DNA of 64,000 nt from Pseudobacteriovorax sp. (GCA_013215145.1 JABSRP010000013.1:173068-237067), one strand, 5' to 3'; positions 35,160 to 44,245 are shown, counted from the stretch's first letter. The notes: generated by a model from the letters alone, not told the origin. A program made the numbers and translations.

Positions 35160-36161
35160 CTACCAGACGAAGACTCCTCCAGCCCAGGTAAACCCAGCAC
35201 CAAAGGCTCCCATAAAGACTTTATCGCCAGTTTTTATTTTCTCATTACGAACGCACTCATCCAATAGCATAGGAATAGATGCGGCTGAGCAGTTGCCATA
35301 CTTCATGATATTGCTATGGATTTTTTCCGAGGGAATTCCCATAGTGGCAGCAACTTTTTCATTGATTCGTAAGTTGGCTTGATGAAACAAAAAGTGATCA
35401 ATGTCATCGACTTTGAGCTGGTTGAGTTCCAATGTTTCATTCACAACTTCCACAAGTCTTGTGACCGCGTGTTTGAACACATAGCGCCCTTCCATATAAG
35501 GGAAGTGGCGACGCTCTTTGTAGTCAGTCTCATTAATCCAATTACCTCCGGCCGTCCCAGGTTTCTCTAGCCAAAGCTTATCAGCAAATTCGCCTTGACT
35601 ATGCAGAGCAAAATCTAAAACACGTGATTCGGAATCCGAGGCTTCTAAAATAACGGCACCGGCTCCGTCTCCAAATAAAACTGAAACGTCTCGTCCTTCG
35701 GTGGTCATGTCTAGGACCGGAGAGTGGGCTTCGGCGCCTACGACGAGGACTTTTTCGTACTGGCCAGAAGATATAAATAGTTTGCCTACATTCATTGCAT
35801 AGAGAAAGCCAGAGCATTGGCATTTGATGTCCATAGATGGCACTGTATCTAGATTAAGCTTTGCCTGTAATATGGCTGAGCTTCCAGGAAACTGGTGATC
35901 GGGGGATAGCGTCGCGAAAATAACTAGGTCAAGGTCCTGAGCAGACATCTGGGCTGCTTTCAGTGCATTTTTCGCTGCTTCTACTGCAAGGTCTGATGTT
36001 CCGACAGCGCCTTCAATATGGTATCGCGATTCGATACCTGATCTCTGTCTAATCCATTCATCAGAGGTGTCCATGAGGCTTTCTAGGTCTTTGTTGTCTA
36101 TCTTTTTCGGAGGAACGTACATCCCTGTTCCGGCAATTTTGACGTGGCGAAGGTGATTCAT
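35160..36161 (-). CDS. fabH: Beta-ketoacyl-ACP synthase III
   Basis: FabH condenses acetyl-CoA (or another starter) with malonyl-ACP to begin fatty acid synthesis. I start it at ATG 36161 (MNHLRHVKIAGTGMYVP) with a strong GGAGGAAG site; a TTG at 36173 is also in frame. The catalytic Cys is in IKCQCSGFLYAM, His in FLFHQANLRI and Asn in NIMKYGNCSAASIP. DTSDEWIRQRSGIESR is the family N-terminal signature. The catalytic set is complete. It stands alone, without plsX or fabD, so a starter unit other than acetyl is possible. Confidence 0.92.
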   Translation of the reverse strand: MNHLRHVKIAGTGMYVPPKKIDNKDLESLMDTSDEWIRQRSGIESRYHIEGAVGTSDLAVEAAKNALKAAQMSAQDLDLVIFATLSPDHQFPGSSAILQAKLNLDTVPSMDIKCQCSGFLYAMNVGKLFISSGQYEKVLVVGAEAHSPVLDMTTEGRDVSVLFGDGAGAVILEASDSESRVLDFALHSQGEFADKLWLEKPGTAGGNWINETDYKERRHFPYMEGRYVFKHAVTRLVEVVNETLELNQLKVDDIDHFLFHQANLRINEKVAATMGIPSEKIHSNIMKYGNCSAASIPMLLDECVRNEKIKTGDKVFMGAFGAGFTWAGGVFVW

Positions 36162-36253
36162 TTCTTCCTCCAATTATTCGCGTCTGCATTTCGTTTCGTA
36201 ATTCTTAGCATGAAGCATGCGCGATACCAACTAAAGCTTGGGTAAAATGGAAG

Positions 36254-36282
36254 GAAAAAAGGCTACACCAGATGGTGTAGCC
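36254..36282 (-). terminator. Intrinsic terminator of pal
   Basis: Read on the minus strand, GGCTACACC (36282-36274) pairs perfectly with GGTGTAGCC (36269-36261) around a four-base loop and is followed by six or more T. It lies ten bases after the pal stop. Confidence 0.95.
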
Positions 36283-36291
36283 GAGGCTTGA

Positions 36292-36828
36292 TTACTTTTT
36301 CATAGCAGTCTGTGTACTTTTATCAGTATCGAGTTTTTCAAGATTGATAAAAGTGAAATCGACTCTACGGTTTTTCGAGTGAGCCTCTTCACCAGTTCCC
36401 TTGTCTGCGAGTTTTTCCTCACCAAATGACAAAGACTTCAAGCGCTTAGCAGCGATACCGTAGTCCGTTAGATACTTCGCAACGGTTTCAGCTCTTTTTT
36501 GTCCAAGTGCCAGGTTATACTCGGTAGAACCACGCTCGTCACAGTGACCTTGAACTTTAAGATCAAGTGCTGGGTTAGCTTTCATGTAGTCAGCAAGCGC
36601 TGTTAGATGACTAACACCAGCTTTTGTTAGTGTGTGCTGATCAAATTCAAAGTATACGATTTCGGCTTTGAATGTGACCTTTCCGCTTTCTTTGTCAACG
36701 GAAAAGGTTTCTTCCTTTGCAGGAGCTTCAATGACTTCAGATACTTCTTTAGCGTCATCGACACAGGCTACAGATCCAAAACAGACGATTCCAGCACACA
36801 GCGACAATTTCAATAAATTCAATGACAT
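36292..36828 (-). CDS. pal: Peptidoglycan-associated lipoprotein (OmpA/Pal family)
   Basis: Pal is an outer-membrane lipoprotein that binds peptidoglycan and works with Tol proteins at division. The 178-residue protein has a lipoprotein signal with lipobox GSVAC at about residue 22. The OmpA-like domain runs from IVYFEFDQHTLTKAGVSHL through VQGHCDERGSTEYNLALGQK to SFGEEKLADKGTGEEAHSKN and RRVDF; the peptidoglycan-binding Asp and Arg residues are in place. Single gene with its own promoter and terminator; no tolAQRB neighbours. A short acidic linker precedes the domain. Confidence 0.93.
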   Translation of the reverse strand: MSLNLLKLSLCAGIVCFGSVACVDDAKEVSEVIEAPAKEETFSVDKESGKVTFKAEIVYFEFDQHTLTKAGVSHLTALADYMKANPALDLKVQGHCDERGSTEYNLALGQKRAETVAKYLTDYGIAAKRLKSLSFGEEKLADKGTGEEAHSKNRRVDFTFINLEKLDTDKSTQTAMKK

Positions 36829-36846
36829 AAATAAATCCTCAAAAAG

Positions 36847-36875
36847 AGATTAAACATACCTCCGAACTTCTGCAA
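36847..36875 (-). promoter_or_regulatory. Putative sigma70 promoter of pal
   Basis: On the minus strand TTGCAG (36875-36870), a 17-base spacer, then TAATCT (36852-36847), ending 19 bases before the pal ATG. Spacing is ideal; the boxes are near consensus. Confidence 0.5.
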
Positions 36876-37150
36876 TTTTCGTGACGGAATTTGTCTTAAT
36901 AATTTGTACAGATAGAATTTGCCTTGGTGTAAGAAATTCAGAGGCTGTCGAGAGGTTGTACAGTTTCTTATAGGTCTGAATTTATTGGCTTTTTTTGAGT
37001 AACGAGAAGGCCTCAATGGCGACTTTTGTAAGTAATTAAATTTATTGAATATTTCGGCTTAGTTTACGATTCAATTATTCCTTGTTTCATTCACCAAAAT
37101 CTCATATACGCTAATATAGCTTAGTGCTTGATAAATGTGAGGAGAATTTT
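36876..37150. other. Rest of the divergent region pal/response regulator
   Basis: AT-rich, about 275 bases. It must contain the promoter of the two-component operon (AT-rich CATATACGCTAATATAG near 37104-37120 is a candidate -10 area), but I see no RNA gene, repeat or clear operator. Confidence 0.35.
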
Positions 37151-37840
37151 ATGAGAATACTAGTTGTAGAAGATGATCAGGCCCTATCTAGCTTACTTGT
37201 TAGGGCTTTACGTGAAGAGTCTTACGCTGTTGATCTAGCTCAAGATGGACAGGAAGCTGAATGGTTAGCTTATGAGAATCCCTATGACATTATCATTCTT
37301 GATATTATGCTTCCCATAAAAGATGGAGTCACAGTTTTAAAGAACTTACGTGACGGGGGAATCCAATCTCCTGTGCTTTTTTTAACGGCAAAAGATTCCA
37401 CAGATGATGTTATTAAAGGCTTGGATCAAGGTGGTGATGACTATATTACCAAACCCTTTTCTCTAGACGAGCTTTTGGCTCGGGTAAGAGCCTTATTAAG
37501 GCGCCAAACAGGGGTTTCGTCTACTATCCTCGAAGTCGGACCCATTAAAATCGATCCGGCTCGAAAGCAGGTGACCCGTGATGGTAAACCTATTGATCTG
37601 ACTGCTAAAGAATACGCTTTGATGGAGTATTTCGGCCGTAATGCAGGTATGGTGTTATCGAGAACTCAGCTATCAGAGCATGTATGGGACATGAACTTCG
37701 AACCGACATCTAATGTGGTTGACGTTTACGTCGGTTATCTTCGCAATAAAATTGATAAGGCGTGGGGAAGTAATTTCATTAAAACAATGAGAGGCCATGG
37801 CTATATGTTTGACGTTGAGACGGAGGCATCATCTAACTGA
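37151..37840 (+). CDS. OmpR-family response regulator
   Basis: 229 residues from ATG 37151 (MRILVVEDDQALSSLL) with GAGGAG six bases upstream; a GTG at 37124 is less likely. The receiver domain has the acidic pair VEDD, phospho-Asp in IIILDIMLP, and the Lys in YITKPFSL. The C-terminal winged helix has LTAKEYALMEYFGRNAG and SNVVDVYVGYLRNKID. All receiver residues are intact. Its stop overlaps the kinase start (TGATG), so the two form one translational unit. The nearest recognised types are CusR/QseB-like. Confidence 0.95.
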   Translation: MRILVVEDDQALSSLLVRALREESYAVDLAQDGQEAEWLAYENPYDIIILDIMLPIKDGVTVLKNLRDGGIQSPVLFLTAKDSTDDVIKGLDQGGDDYITKPFSLDELLARVRALLRRQTGVSSTILEVGPIKIDPARKQVTRDGKPIDLTAKEYALMEYFGRNAGMVLSRTQLSEHVWDMNFEPTSNVVDVYVGYLRNKIDKAWGSNFIKTMRGHGYMFDVETEASSN

Positions 37841-39333
37841 TGTTACTTGAGCGCATACCCATCCGGATTAAGCTAACCTTTGGCCATGCGATATGGATGG
37901 CCATTATTTTCTTGGCTATCGGTCTCGGAGTGTATCGCGTCGTTGACGATAACATTAGGCAGTCTATTGATGTCACCTTAATGACCTCAGCAAAAAACAT
38001 CAGAGATAGCCAACTCCTTGCTAAGAGACGCTCTCCATCTCCCATGAGAAACTGGGATCGATTGTTTGAAGACCTGTTCTCTGAAGGACGGACTTCAGCC
38101 CGATCCTTTGCTCAACTGATTGATACAAGCGGTGTCATCCAAGCGAAAACGAGAAACATAAGGGTCCGACTTCCTGTCTCGGAGTTAGCTCTTTCTCGTG
38201 CTGAATCAGGCCTTGAAACCTTTGAAAACGTTAATCTAAGTTCTGGTGTGACCCTAAGGCAACTGACTATGCCGGTCACGAACAGAGGCCGCTTCACAGG
38301 GGAGTTGATTCAGATCGGAACTCCCATGACCGCCACTAACCAGACCCTAAAGAGTGTTAAGCGCATGCTTTGGATGACCTCAAGTATTGGGTTGGGCATG
38401 TCAATTATTGTCGGCTATTTATTAACTATGTGGTCTCTTCGCCCGGTTTCCAGAATTACTTCCGTGGCAGCTAGTCTAGGTGTCAATAACGACTTTGATA
38501 AGAGACTCAAAGCATCGCCGGCTAATGATGAGCTTAATGAGCTGATGAATGCGTTCAATGGGATGATTGATCGCATCGAGGATGCCTTCGTCAGGCTTAG
38601 GAGGTTTTCCGGTGATGTTTCCCATGAGCTGCGAACGCCTTTGGCCGTTTTGCGCGGTGAGGCTGAATTAGCGTTGAGGCGTGAACGAAGTCCGGAAGAG
38701 TATCAAGAAGCGCTCAGAACGATCGTAAAAGAAGCCGGGCAGATGTCGACTATTGTCGAGGACTTGCTTCTTTTGGCAAGAGCCCAAGGGAACGCTTTGC
38801 AGCTGCAGAATCGCAAGATATTAACGGACGTTTTCCTAGATGGTATTCGAGAATCTGTCATCAAGAAATTTGATGAAAAGCAGATCCGCCTTATTATTAA
38901 GAATGAAGCAAAGGCAGAGATCACCGTTTCTCAAAACTATTTTTCCTTAGCCCTCCAAAACCTGCTTTTTAACGCCTGCAAACATTCTGCGGAAGGTAGT
39001 ATCGTTGAGTTAAGAGTTTCGGCAACCTACAATGAAACCATCTTTGAGGTCGTTGATTACGGAGAAGGTATCCCAGAAGACTCACTTAGGTATATATTTG
39101 ATACCTTCTACCGGGCCGATACCGCTCGCAATCGTGGTAGCGGTGGCGTCGGTATTGGTCTAAGTCTGGCTAAAGCGCTGGTCGGCATGCACGGTGGTAA
39201 GCTAAGTGTTAGCTCTGTTATGGGTCAGGGATCAACCTTTACCGCGACGCTTCCTCATGCTGATAATCATTTCAAAACTGACGATAACCACAAGAAAACT
39301 GCAGTACAAGTTGTGCCGTCTGATCGCAGATGA
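37840..39333 (+). CDS. Membrane sensor histidine kinase
   Basis: 497 residues. Membrane helices near 15-38 and 175-197 flank a periplasmic sensor region of about 135 residues. A HAMP domain follows, then HisKA with the phosphorylated His in FSGDVSHELRTPLAVL, and HATPase_c with NLLFNACKHSAEGS (N box), VDYGEGIPEDSL (G1) and GVGIGLSLAKALVGMHGG (G2). All catalytic motifs are intact. Coupled to the upstream regulator by a TGATG overlap. The architecture is that of CusS/QseC-type sensors; the signal is unknown. Confidence 0.93.
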   Translation: MLLERIPIRIKLTFGHAIWMAIIFLAIGLGVYRVVDDNIRQSIDVTLMTSAKNIRDSQLLAKRRSPSPMRNWDRLFEDLFSEGRTSARSFAQLIDTSGVIQAKTRNIRVRLPVSELALSRAESGLETFENVNLSSGVTLRQLTMPVTNRGRFTGELIQIGTPMTATNQTLKSVKRMLWMTSSIGLGMSIIVGYLLTMWSLRPVSRITSVAASLGVNNDFDKRLKASPANDELNELMNAFNGMIDRIEDAFVRLRRFSGDVSHELRTPLAVLRGEAELALRRERSPEEYQEALRTIVKEAGQMSTIVEDLLLLARAQGNALQLQNRKILTDVFLDGIRESVIKKFDEKQIRLIIKNEAKAEITVSQNYFSLALQNLLFNACKHSAEGSIVELRVSATYNETIFEVVDYGEGIPEDSLRYIFDTFYRADTARNRGSGGVGIGLSLAKALVGMHGGKLSVSSVMGQGSTFTATLPHADNHFKTDDNHKKTAVQVVPSDRR

Positions 39334-39367
39334 TCATCGATATGGAAATATTGAAATCAAAGTTGAA

Positions 39368-39392
39368 CGAAACCTGATCAATTTAGGTTTCG
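39368..39392. terminator. Hairpin between convergent kinase and YihY genes
   Basis: CGAAACCT (39368-39375) and AGGTTTCG (39385-39392) form an 8-bp stem with a nine-base loop. It includes the last codons of the minus-strand gene, and T-rich sequence follows on the plus strand. Probably a shared terminator. Confidence 0.5.
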
Positions 39393-40645
39393 GATGGTTT
39401 AATAAGATCTCTGAATGTTTTTGCGCCAGTCGTATGACTCGATTCAATGCGAGTTAGCATGTCGACCAGTTGACCTTTGAAACGATCTTTCAGGGGTTCA
39501 TTACCGAGGGCTTTGGCATACTCCTCAATGGCGAGCTGGTCAGGTGGTATTGCGATATGAATATGTTCGCTTTTTGAATCGTCAGATCGAATTAGTATGT
39601 TGTCTTCGATGAGGTCCAACACTGTTTGTTGAACCCAGGAAGGCGGGAGGCCAATTTCGGTAGAGATACTCTCGATATGGGTTCCTTGGCCCCTGTTTGC
39701 GTAAAAGTCTTGGCAAACGCGAAATACGACTATACCTGGTAGGTGGAAGCGAGCGAAGATCTCTTCTTTTTGGCTGTACAAATTTTTTGTGAGGCTGTCG
39801 TTGAGGCTGCTACTAAATCCCATATGCACCCTCCAGGTTAATACAGCGCCAAGGAGGACGATTAGCCAGATGATATATAGCCAAAGAAGAAATGTCGGTA
39901 TCGCCGCTAGAGCGGCTCCGTAGACAACCTCGTAGTTGGAGAAAAGGACGACATAGGATGAAAAGATCTTTCCGGAGATGTTAAGCAAAACCGTCGAAAA
40001 AAGTCCTCCGAGCAAAGCAGCCTTTGTCTTGACATGACAGTTTGGAATGACCTTGTAGAGAAGGGTAAACAGAATCACCATGATTATTTTGTTGGCCCAG
40101 TTGCTTAGGACCTCGGCAATTTGGTTGACACCTGAGGAGTCATAATTAGACAAGGTTCCAAAAAACAAGGCCAGGGAGAACGCGCCAAGAGTGGTGAAAG
40201 TCCAAAAATTTATGAATCGAGTGATCAAATTTCGAGATTCGCGAATAAAAAATATGCGATTAAGGGCCAGTTCGATTTGCTTCAGGAGCAAAATTAGAGT
40301 GACTAAGGTTCCAGCGAATCCGGTGATCCCAATTTTCTGGATATCGAGGTTACTGATAAAGTCCTCCATATACCCTATTGCTTGTTCGCCACTGCCAGCG
40401 GCGAGGTGTTCCAGCAAAAAGCGTTTCAGCTCGGCAATGATGTTCGAGTCTTGTTGAAGCAACGGACTAAACAAAGACAGAACGGCAAAAATTGCCGCAA
40501 GCGACGGGATCAAGGAAAGCAGGCTCACGTAAGCCATGGCATATGCGCTCTGAAGAATATTACAGCGCTTGATATCGCTCCATAAAACTCTTAAAGGGTG
40601 GTTAGCGTTAAAACGACTCAGGCTTTTGAGAATTTGCTCGCGAAT
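39383..40645 (-). CDS. YihY/BrkB-family inner membrane protein, probable non-ATG start
   Basis: A multi-helix membrane protein of the YihY (formerly RNase BN) family, with a soluble winged-helix-like C-terminal region (about residues 280-420). The first ATG, at 40537, gives MAYVSLLSLIPSLAAIF, which is already inside the conserved core. In-frame codons continue upstream as NHPLRVLWSDIKRCNILQSA, matching the E. coli YihY pattern (..LWQRIDEDN...AGNLAYVSLLSLVP). No ATG, GTG or TTG occurs before an in-frame TGA at about 40657. ATT at 40645, with AAGGG upstream, is my proposed start; CTG at about 40609 is an alternative. Function of the family is unknown. Confidence 0.75.
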   Translation of the reverse strand: MREQILKSLSRFNANHPLRVLWSDIKRCNILQSAYAMAYVSLLSLIPSLAAIFAVLSLFSPLLQQDSNIIAELKRFLLEHLAAGSGEQAIGYMEDFISNLDIQKIGITGFAGTLVTLILLLKQIELALNRIFFIRESRNLITRFINFWTFTTLGAFSLALFFGTLSNYDSSGVNQIAEVLSNWANKIIMVILFTLLYKVIPNCHVKTKAALLGGLFSTVLLNISGKIFSSYVVLFSNYEVVYGAALAAIPTFLLWLYIIWLIVLLGAVLTWRVHMGFSSSLNDSLTKNLYSQKEEIFARFHLPGIVVFRVCQDFYANRGQGTHIESISTEIGLPPSWVQQTVLDLIEDNILIRSDDSKSEHIHIAIPPDQLAIEEYAKALGNEPLKDRFKGQLVDMLTRIESSHTTGAKTFRDLIKPSET

Positions 40646-40674
40646 GGTAAGAACCCTTCAGCTGATGGCACTCA

Positions 40675-41346
40675 CTAGTGAAGGTACTGATTGGCATCGC
40701 TAAACCGTCCTTTAATCCAGGTTTTTATTTCCGAGAGCCCTTTATTCGACCAGTCGTCCTGGGTTCTCTCGAGTAAAAATATGCCAAATAGACCATCTAT
40801 AACCTCTATCATAGCACGGGTGGCTTTGAGCCTGTAGGTCAGCAAGTTAAAGTCTTCGAAGGAGGCAAATTCTTCCGGGGGGTCCGGTAATTTTACCGTC
40901 CTTGGTTCAAGGTTCTGTCCAGATAGAGAGCAATAAATATCACCTAATCCGTCGATATTGAGTCCAATGCGGAGTTCTTTGACAGAGTTGCCTGATTGAA
41001 GTGAAGCAGCAGCTTCTAAGCTTTGACTAGGCTCTCCACCTTTCAGAGTTTGCTGGTGGACTTTACTGTTGTGAGACTCTAGTACTAATCGATCATCGAC
41101 CCAGAAAGTGAATGTACGTTGAGAGGACTTTCCTGCCACGGTGAGAGTTTGTCCGTCTAAACGTTCGGCCTTGTACCAAAACCACGTCAAAAACTCTTTT
41201 CCTAGAAACGCTTTTGCTTTAGCCGTATTGGCGATCGCTTCTAGATCGTACTTTAGACTATCTGTCATATGGTGGTATTCTCCAGAGAGGAAGTGAACTG
41301 CGCAGGCTAGAGTCTCGCCCGAAGCTAAATAAAGTGTCAATGGCAT
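40675..41346 (-). CDS. Uncharacterised protein, possibly RdgC-like
   Basis: About 224 residues if started at ATG 41346 (MPLTLYLASGETLACAV). A longer frame runs to 41505, but its first part is antisense to the smr gene and has no ribosome-binding site, so I reject it. The segment FLGKEFLTWFWYKAE recalls a motif I remember from RdgC-like proteins of delta-type bacteria, but I am not sure. No other domain recognised, no signal peptide. It is divergent from smr and downstream of nothing obvious. Confidence 0.5.
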   Translation of the reverse strand: MPLTLYLASGETLACAVHFLSGEYHHMTDSLKYDLEAIANTAKAKAFLGKEFLTWFWYKAERLDGQTLTVAGKSSQRTFTFWVDDRLVLESHNSKVHQQTLKGGEPSQSLEAAASLQSGNSVKELRIGLNIDGLGDIYCSLSGQNLEPRTVKLPDPPEEFASFEDFNLLTYRLKATRAMIEVIDGLFGIFLLERTQDDWSNKGLSEIKTWIKGRFSDANQYLH

Positions 41347-41365
41347 ATTTGTAGGGGTGGTAGGC

Positions 41366-41866
41366 ATGGGAAAAAAAACACCGAGATTCCGAAAGAAACG
41401 GCCTCCCGAAGACCAAACACTGACGGAAGAGGAAAAACAGAAAAAGCTGTTTTTGGAACACTTGGCGTCAGAATTCGACAGTGGCATGCCTTCTTCGAAG
41501 GCCATCGATCAAGATCTATCGCCGAAACCTTTACCTAGAAAAGGAAAAAAGCGCGGTAAAGCTCACGATTTGATTATCGATCTTCATGGAAGAACCCTGT
41601 CGGAAGCGACGGACTTGATCGATAAGAAAATTTTGGCCCTGAAACAGCGAAACAGAGCTCATAATCAGTTGAAGGTTCGTGTTGTGACTGGGAAGGGGCT
41701 TCACAGCGGTCCCGAGGGCTCCGTGTTAATCGCTGAATCTTATGATTATGTTGTCCATCGCTACGCGCTAGACCTAGTTTCGATCGATGATCCCCCAGCG
41801 CAGATCACGCACAATGGGATACCCATAAATGGCCATTTCGACTTTATCTTGAAAATCAGACAGTAA
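41366..41866 (+). CDS. Smr-domain protein
   Basis: 166 residues. The N-terminal third is basic and unstructured (GKKTPRFRKKRPPEDQ). The C-terminal half is an Smr domain: IIDLHGRTLSEATDLIDKK with the DLHG motif, VRVVTGKGLHSGPEG with the GKG motif. Such single-domain proteins are DNA or RNA endonucleases or act in ribosome rescue. I start at ATG 41366 with GGGGTGG upstream. Single gene ahead of prmA. Confidence 0.85.
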   Translation: MGKKTPRFRKKRPPEDQTLTEEEKQKKLFLEHLASEFDSGMPSSKAIDQDLSPKPLPRKGKKRGKAHDLIIDLHGRTLSEATDLIDKKILALKQRNRAHNQLKVRVVTGKGLHSGPEGSVLIAESYDYVVHRYALDLVSIDDPPAQITHNGIPINGHFDFILKIRQ

Positions 41867-41935
41867 TTGCGGTTGTCTCTCAGGGAAACATTATGTATAA
41901 ACGGCGGACTTTGAACGCTATACGGAGATCACCTT

Positions 41936-42847
41936 ATGCATCCAGACCTAACCTATTCTCTAACGATTTCGTTTCATTCATCGGACAAAAGTCATGCTGT
42001 TAAAGCGCAGTTGAAGGATTGGCTTGTAGGCAAGGGTGAAGATGCTTTCGTTGAGGGTGAGATAGATGGTTTAGATATTGACTTCGACTACTCTGGTGCG
42101 GAATCCAGTCAATACGATAGTTTGGGCGGTGATCGTAGCCCCTTAGTACTTTATAAATTTGATCTTGCCAGTCTCGAAAGTTTGGACAAGCAGATCCGAG
42201 AGGCCTTTGGTGACCAGGTTGTTTGTGAAGTTTCAAAGGTGGAAACCCAAAGTTGGATGGAAGGCTGGAAAGAGAGTTTCAGACCTTTTTCGACGAATAA
42301 GTTTTTTGTCTATCCACCTTGGGAATCTAGTGCTGGTTCCTCACTGATACCGCTAGTTATCGAACCCGGGATGGCCTTTGGGACGGGGCAACATGCTACG
42401 ACTCAGCTTTGTTTGCGCGCGATTGAAAATCTTATGGAATCTCAGACGTCGATCGAAAGCCTGTTGGATGTTGGTACCGGAACGGGGATCCTTTCCATCG
42501 CTGCGGCAAAACTGGGAATTGAAAGGATTATGGGGACTGATATTGAAATTGATGCCATCCATGCTTCCAAAGAGAATGCTGCGGCCAACCAGGTGGATAT
42601 CGAGTTTCGCGTAGGTTCGGTGGAATCCGGCACATACTCCCTGGTGATTGCCAACATTCTATTTGTAGTCATTCGAAAGCTGTTCCCCGAGCTGTACCGA
42701 GCCGTGGCCCGAGGTGGCAGACTTTTGGTCTCAGGAGTCCTTGTTGAGGAATTTAGCGACTTAAAGGTCTTAGCACAGGAGTTCGGGTTGGAAGTGAAGC
42801 AGCATTGGGAACTTGATGGTTGGATCGCCGTGATGTTAGGAGAGTAG
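41936..42847 (+). CDS. prmA: Ribosomal protein L11 methyltransferase
   Basis: PrmA trimethylates lysines and the N terminus of ribosomal protein L11 with SAM. The 303-residue protein has the N-terminal recognition domain, the family motif WMEGWKESFRPF, IEPGMAFGTGQHATTQLCL, and the SAM-binding site LLDVGTGTGILSIAAAKLG. The catalytic-loop motif is VIANILFVVI (usually ANIL). It is followed three bases later by rsmE, a common pairing. Confidence 0.94.
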   Translation: MHPDLTYSLTISFHSSDKSHAVKAQLKDWLVGKGEDAFVEGEIDGLDIDFDYSGAESSQYDSLGGDRSPLVLYKFDLASLESLDKQIREAFGDQVVCEVSKVETQSWMEGWKESFRPFSTNKFFVYPPWESSAGSSLIPLVIEPGMAFGTGQHATTQLCLRAIENLMESQTSIESLLDVGTGTGILSIAAAKLGIERIMGTDIEIDAIHASKENAAANQVDIEFRVGSVESGTYSLVIANILFVVIRKLFPELYRAVARGGRLLVSGVLVEEFSDLKVLAQEFGLEVKQHWELDGWIAVMLGE

Positions 42848-42850
42848 ACG

Positions 42851-43561
42851 TTGGGTCATCGCTATCGATTTTTCGCAGATTACGATAAGCAAAACAACCG
42901 CTGGACTCTGCATGGCCAGGAGCTAAAGCACCTGAAGAAGGTCCTGCGGCTCAGCTCTTCTGATATCATCGAAGTCTTTGATGGGCGGGGCTATTCGGCA
43001 GAGGCCGCTGCTGTTTTTTCATCCGATGGCTCAAGCCTGGAGGGTGAGTTTATCACAGGATTCACGAAAGAGCCTGAACGAAGGCTAAGATTGGCTTTGG
43101 GGGCTCTCGAAACGTCGGATTTTGAAGCGATCATCCCAGGGCTGATTGAACTCGGGGTTACTGATATTTTAGTATTCTTGCAGGATGGTGTTGAAAAGAA
43201 GCGGGTCTCCCAAAAAAATCAAGACCGCTGGGAAAGAATTGCTGTGAGCGCCTGCAAGCAAAGCAAACGGGATTGGCTTCCTAGGTTTAGTGTTTTTAAG
43301 CGGCTCGAGGGCCTTGATGAGATATTGCAAGAGGGTATGGAAAAAATTGTCCTAGATGGTGAAGGGACACCCTTGGCTCAACGGAAGATACACTCTCAAG
43401 ACGTGATATATGCCGTCGGCAGCGAGAAGGGGCTTGGTCCGAGTGAATTGGAGTTTTTGAGCAGCCGAGGATTCTCGCCATCGTCCATTGGGCCTTACGT
43501 ACTGAGGGCTCGTACCGCTGCCGTTGGTGGAGCCGCTGTCATCGCATCAATGAAAAAATAA
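42851..43561 (+). CDS. rsmE: 16S rRNA (uracil(1498)-N3)-methyltransferase
   Basis: RsmE methylates U1498 of 16S rRNA. The 236-residue SPOUT-family protein has the N-terminal PUA-like part (LKHLKKVLRLSSSDIIEVFD) and the C-terminal knot with AVGSEKGLGPSELEFLSSRG and GPYVLRARTAAVGGAAV. The glycine-rich loop usually reads IGPEGG; here it is VGSEKG, a modest departure. The start is TTG 42851, three bases after prmA, with GGAGAG upstream inside prmA. Confidence 0.92.
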   Translation: MGHRYRFFADYDKQNNRWTLHGQELKHLKKVLRLSSSDIIEVFDGRGYSAEAAAVFSSDGSSLEGEFITGFTKEPERRLRLALGALETSDFEAIIPGLIELGVTDILVFLQDGVEKKRVSQKNQDRWERIAVSACKQSKRDWLPRFSVFKRLEGLDEILQEGMEKIVLDGEGTPLAQRKIHSQDVIYAVGSEKGLGPSELEFLSSRGFSPSSIGPYVLRARTAAVGGAAVIASMKK

Positions 43562-43581
43562 CAAATCGTATCGAAAGCTTA

Positions 43582-43590
43582 TGGTATAAT
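43582..43590 (+). promoter_or_regulatory. Extended -10 promoter before the HAMP gene
   Basis: TGGTATAAT at 43582-43590 has a perfect -10 hexamer with the upstream TG of extended -10 promoters. No good -35 box is seen. The predicted start lies about 28 bases before ATG 43625. Confidence 0.55.
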
Positions 43591-43624
43591 TCCTGTGTCA
43601 CCCAACTTCTCAGGATTAGATGTC

Positions 43625-44224
43625 ATGAAACCTTCCGGTCGTCGTCGCGGTTTTTCATCTTGGTTTGTCGAACCTCATCGCCAAGTTAAACTCGGACTTA
43701 TGTTCCTTTGTTTGAATTTAGTCTTTTCCTTTGTCATCCTGTTAGTCTTCGGGTTCTATTTTTACGATGTGTATTCCACGGTATCGGAGTACTTTCAGCT
43801 TTCCGCCTCTCAAAGCAACCAGGTCCTGAATAAGTTTTTGCCGCCCATATTTATAGCAGCGGCTTTGACTGTCCTGTTTATAGTCACCTCCATACTTCTC
43901 TCAGTAAAGTACACGCACAAAATTTACGGACCACTAGTGTCTATTCATCGTCATTTGGACGGTCTTTTGTCTGGCGAAAAGCTCCCTCAGCTTAATTTGA
44001 GAGAGTCGGATCAGCTGAAGGAGTTGGCCGATAAGATCAACGAACTGCAGGCCACCTTTTCGGTAGACCGCCGCAAGAGCGGAATCAGGCCAATGATGAC
44101 CCATATTGAACAACTGATTTCGGGGCAAGTGGGAGAGCAGCTCGTGCTTCGGGAAGACGACCCGCTCAAGCCGCTTGCAGAAAAGCTAAACGAACTAAGT
44201 CAAAAAATTTCAGCCAGTAAATAA
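43625..44224 (+). CDS. Two-helix membrane protein with a lone HAMP domain (second copy)
   Basis: About 199 residues from ATG 43625 (MKPSGRRRGFSSWFVEP). Two hydrophobic helices (about 24-48 and 76-100) flank a ~25-residue periplasmic loop. A HAMP linker follows (THKIYGPLVSIHRHLDGLLSG), and a second weaker HAMP-like repeat ends the protein (IEQLISGQVGEQLVLREDDP). No catalytic output domain. The layout and the THKI-GP-x3-S motif match the protein at 7291-7869, so the two are paralogues. A GTG at 43595 is in frame but lies just after the promoter. Unknown role. Confidence 0.7.
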   Translation: MKPSGRRRGFSSWFVEPHRQVKLGLMFLCLNLVFSFVILLVFGFYFYDVYSTVSEYFQLSASQSNQVLNKFLPPIFIAAALTVLFIVTSILLSVKYTHKIYGPLVSIHRHLDGLLSGEKLPQLNLRESDQLKELADKINELQATFSVDRRKSGIRPMMTHIEQLISGQVGEQLVLREDDPLKPLAEKLNELSQKISASK

Positions 44225-44245
44225 TTTTATTTATTCTTTCAGTGG

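Noticed and set aside
41347..41505. N-terminal extension of the minus-strand gene at 40675
   Set aside because: The extra residues are low-complexity, antisense to the basic N terminus of the Smr gene and lack a ribosome-binding site.
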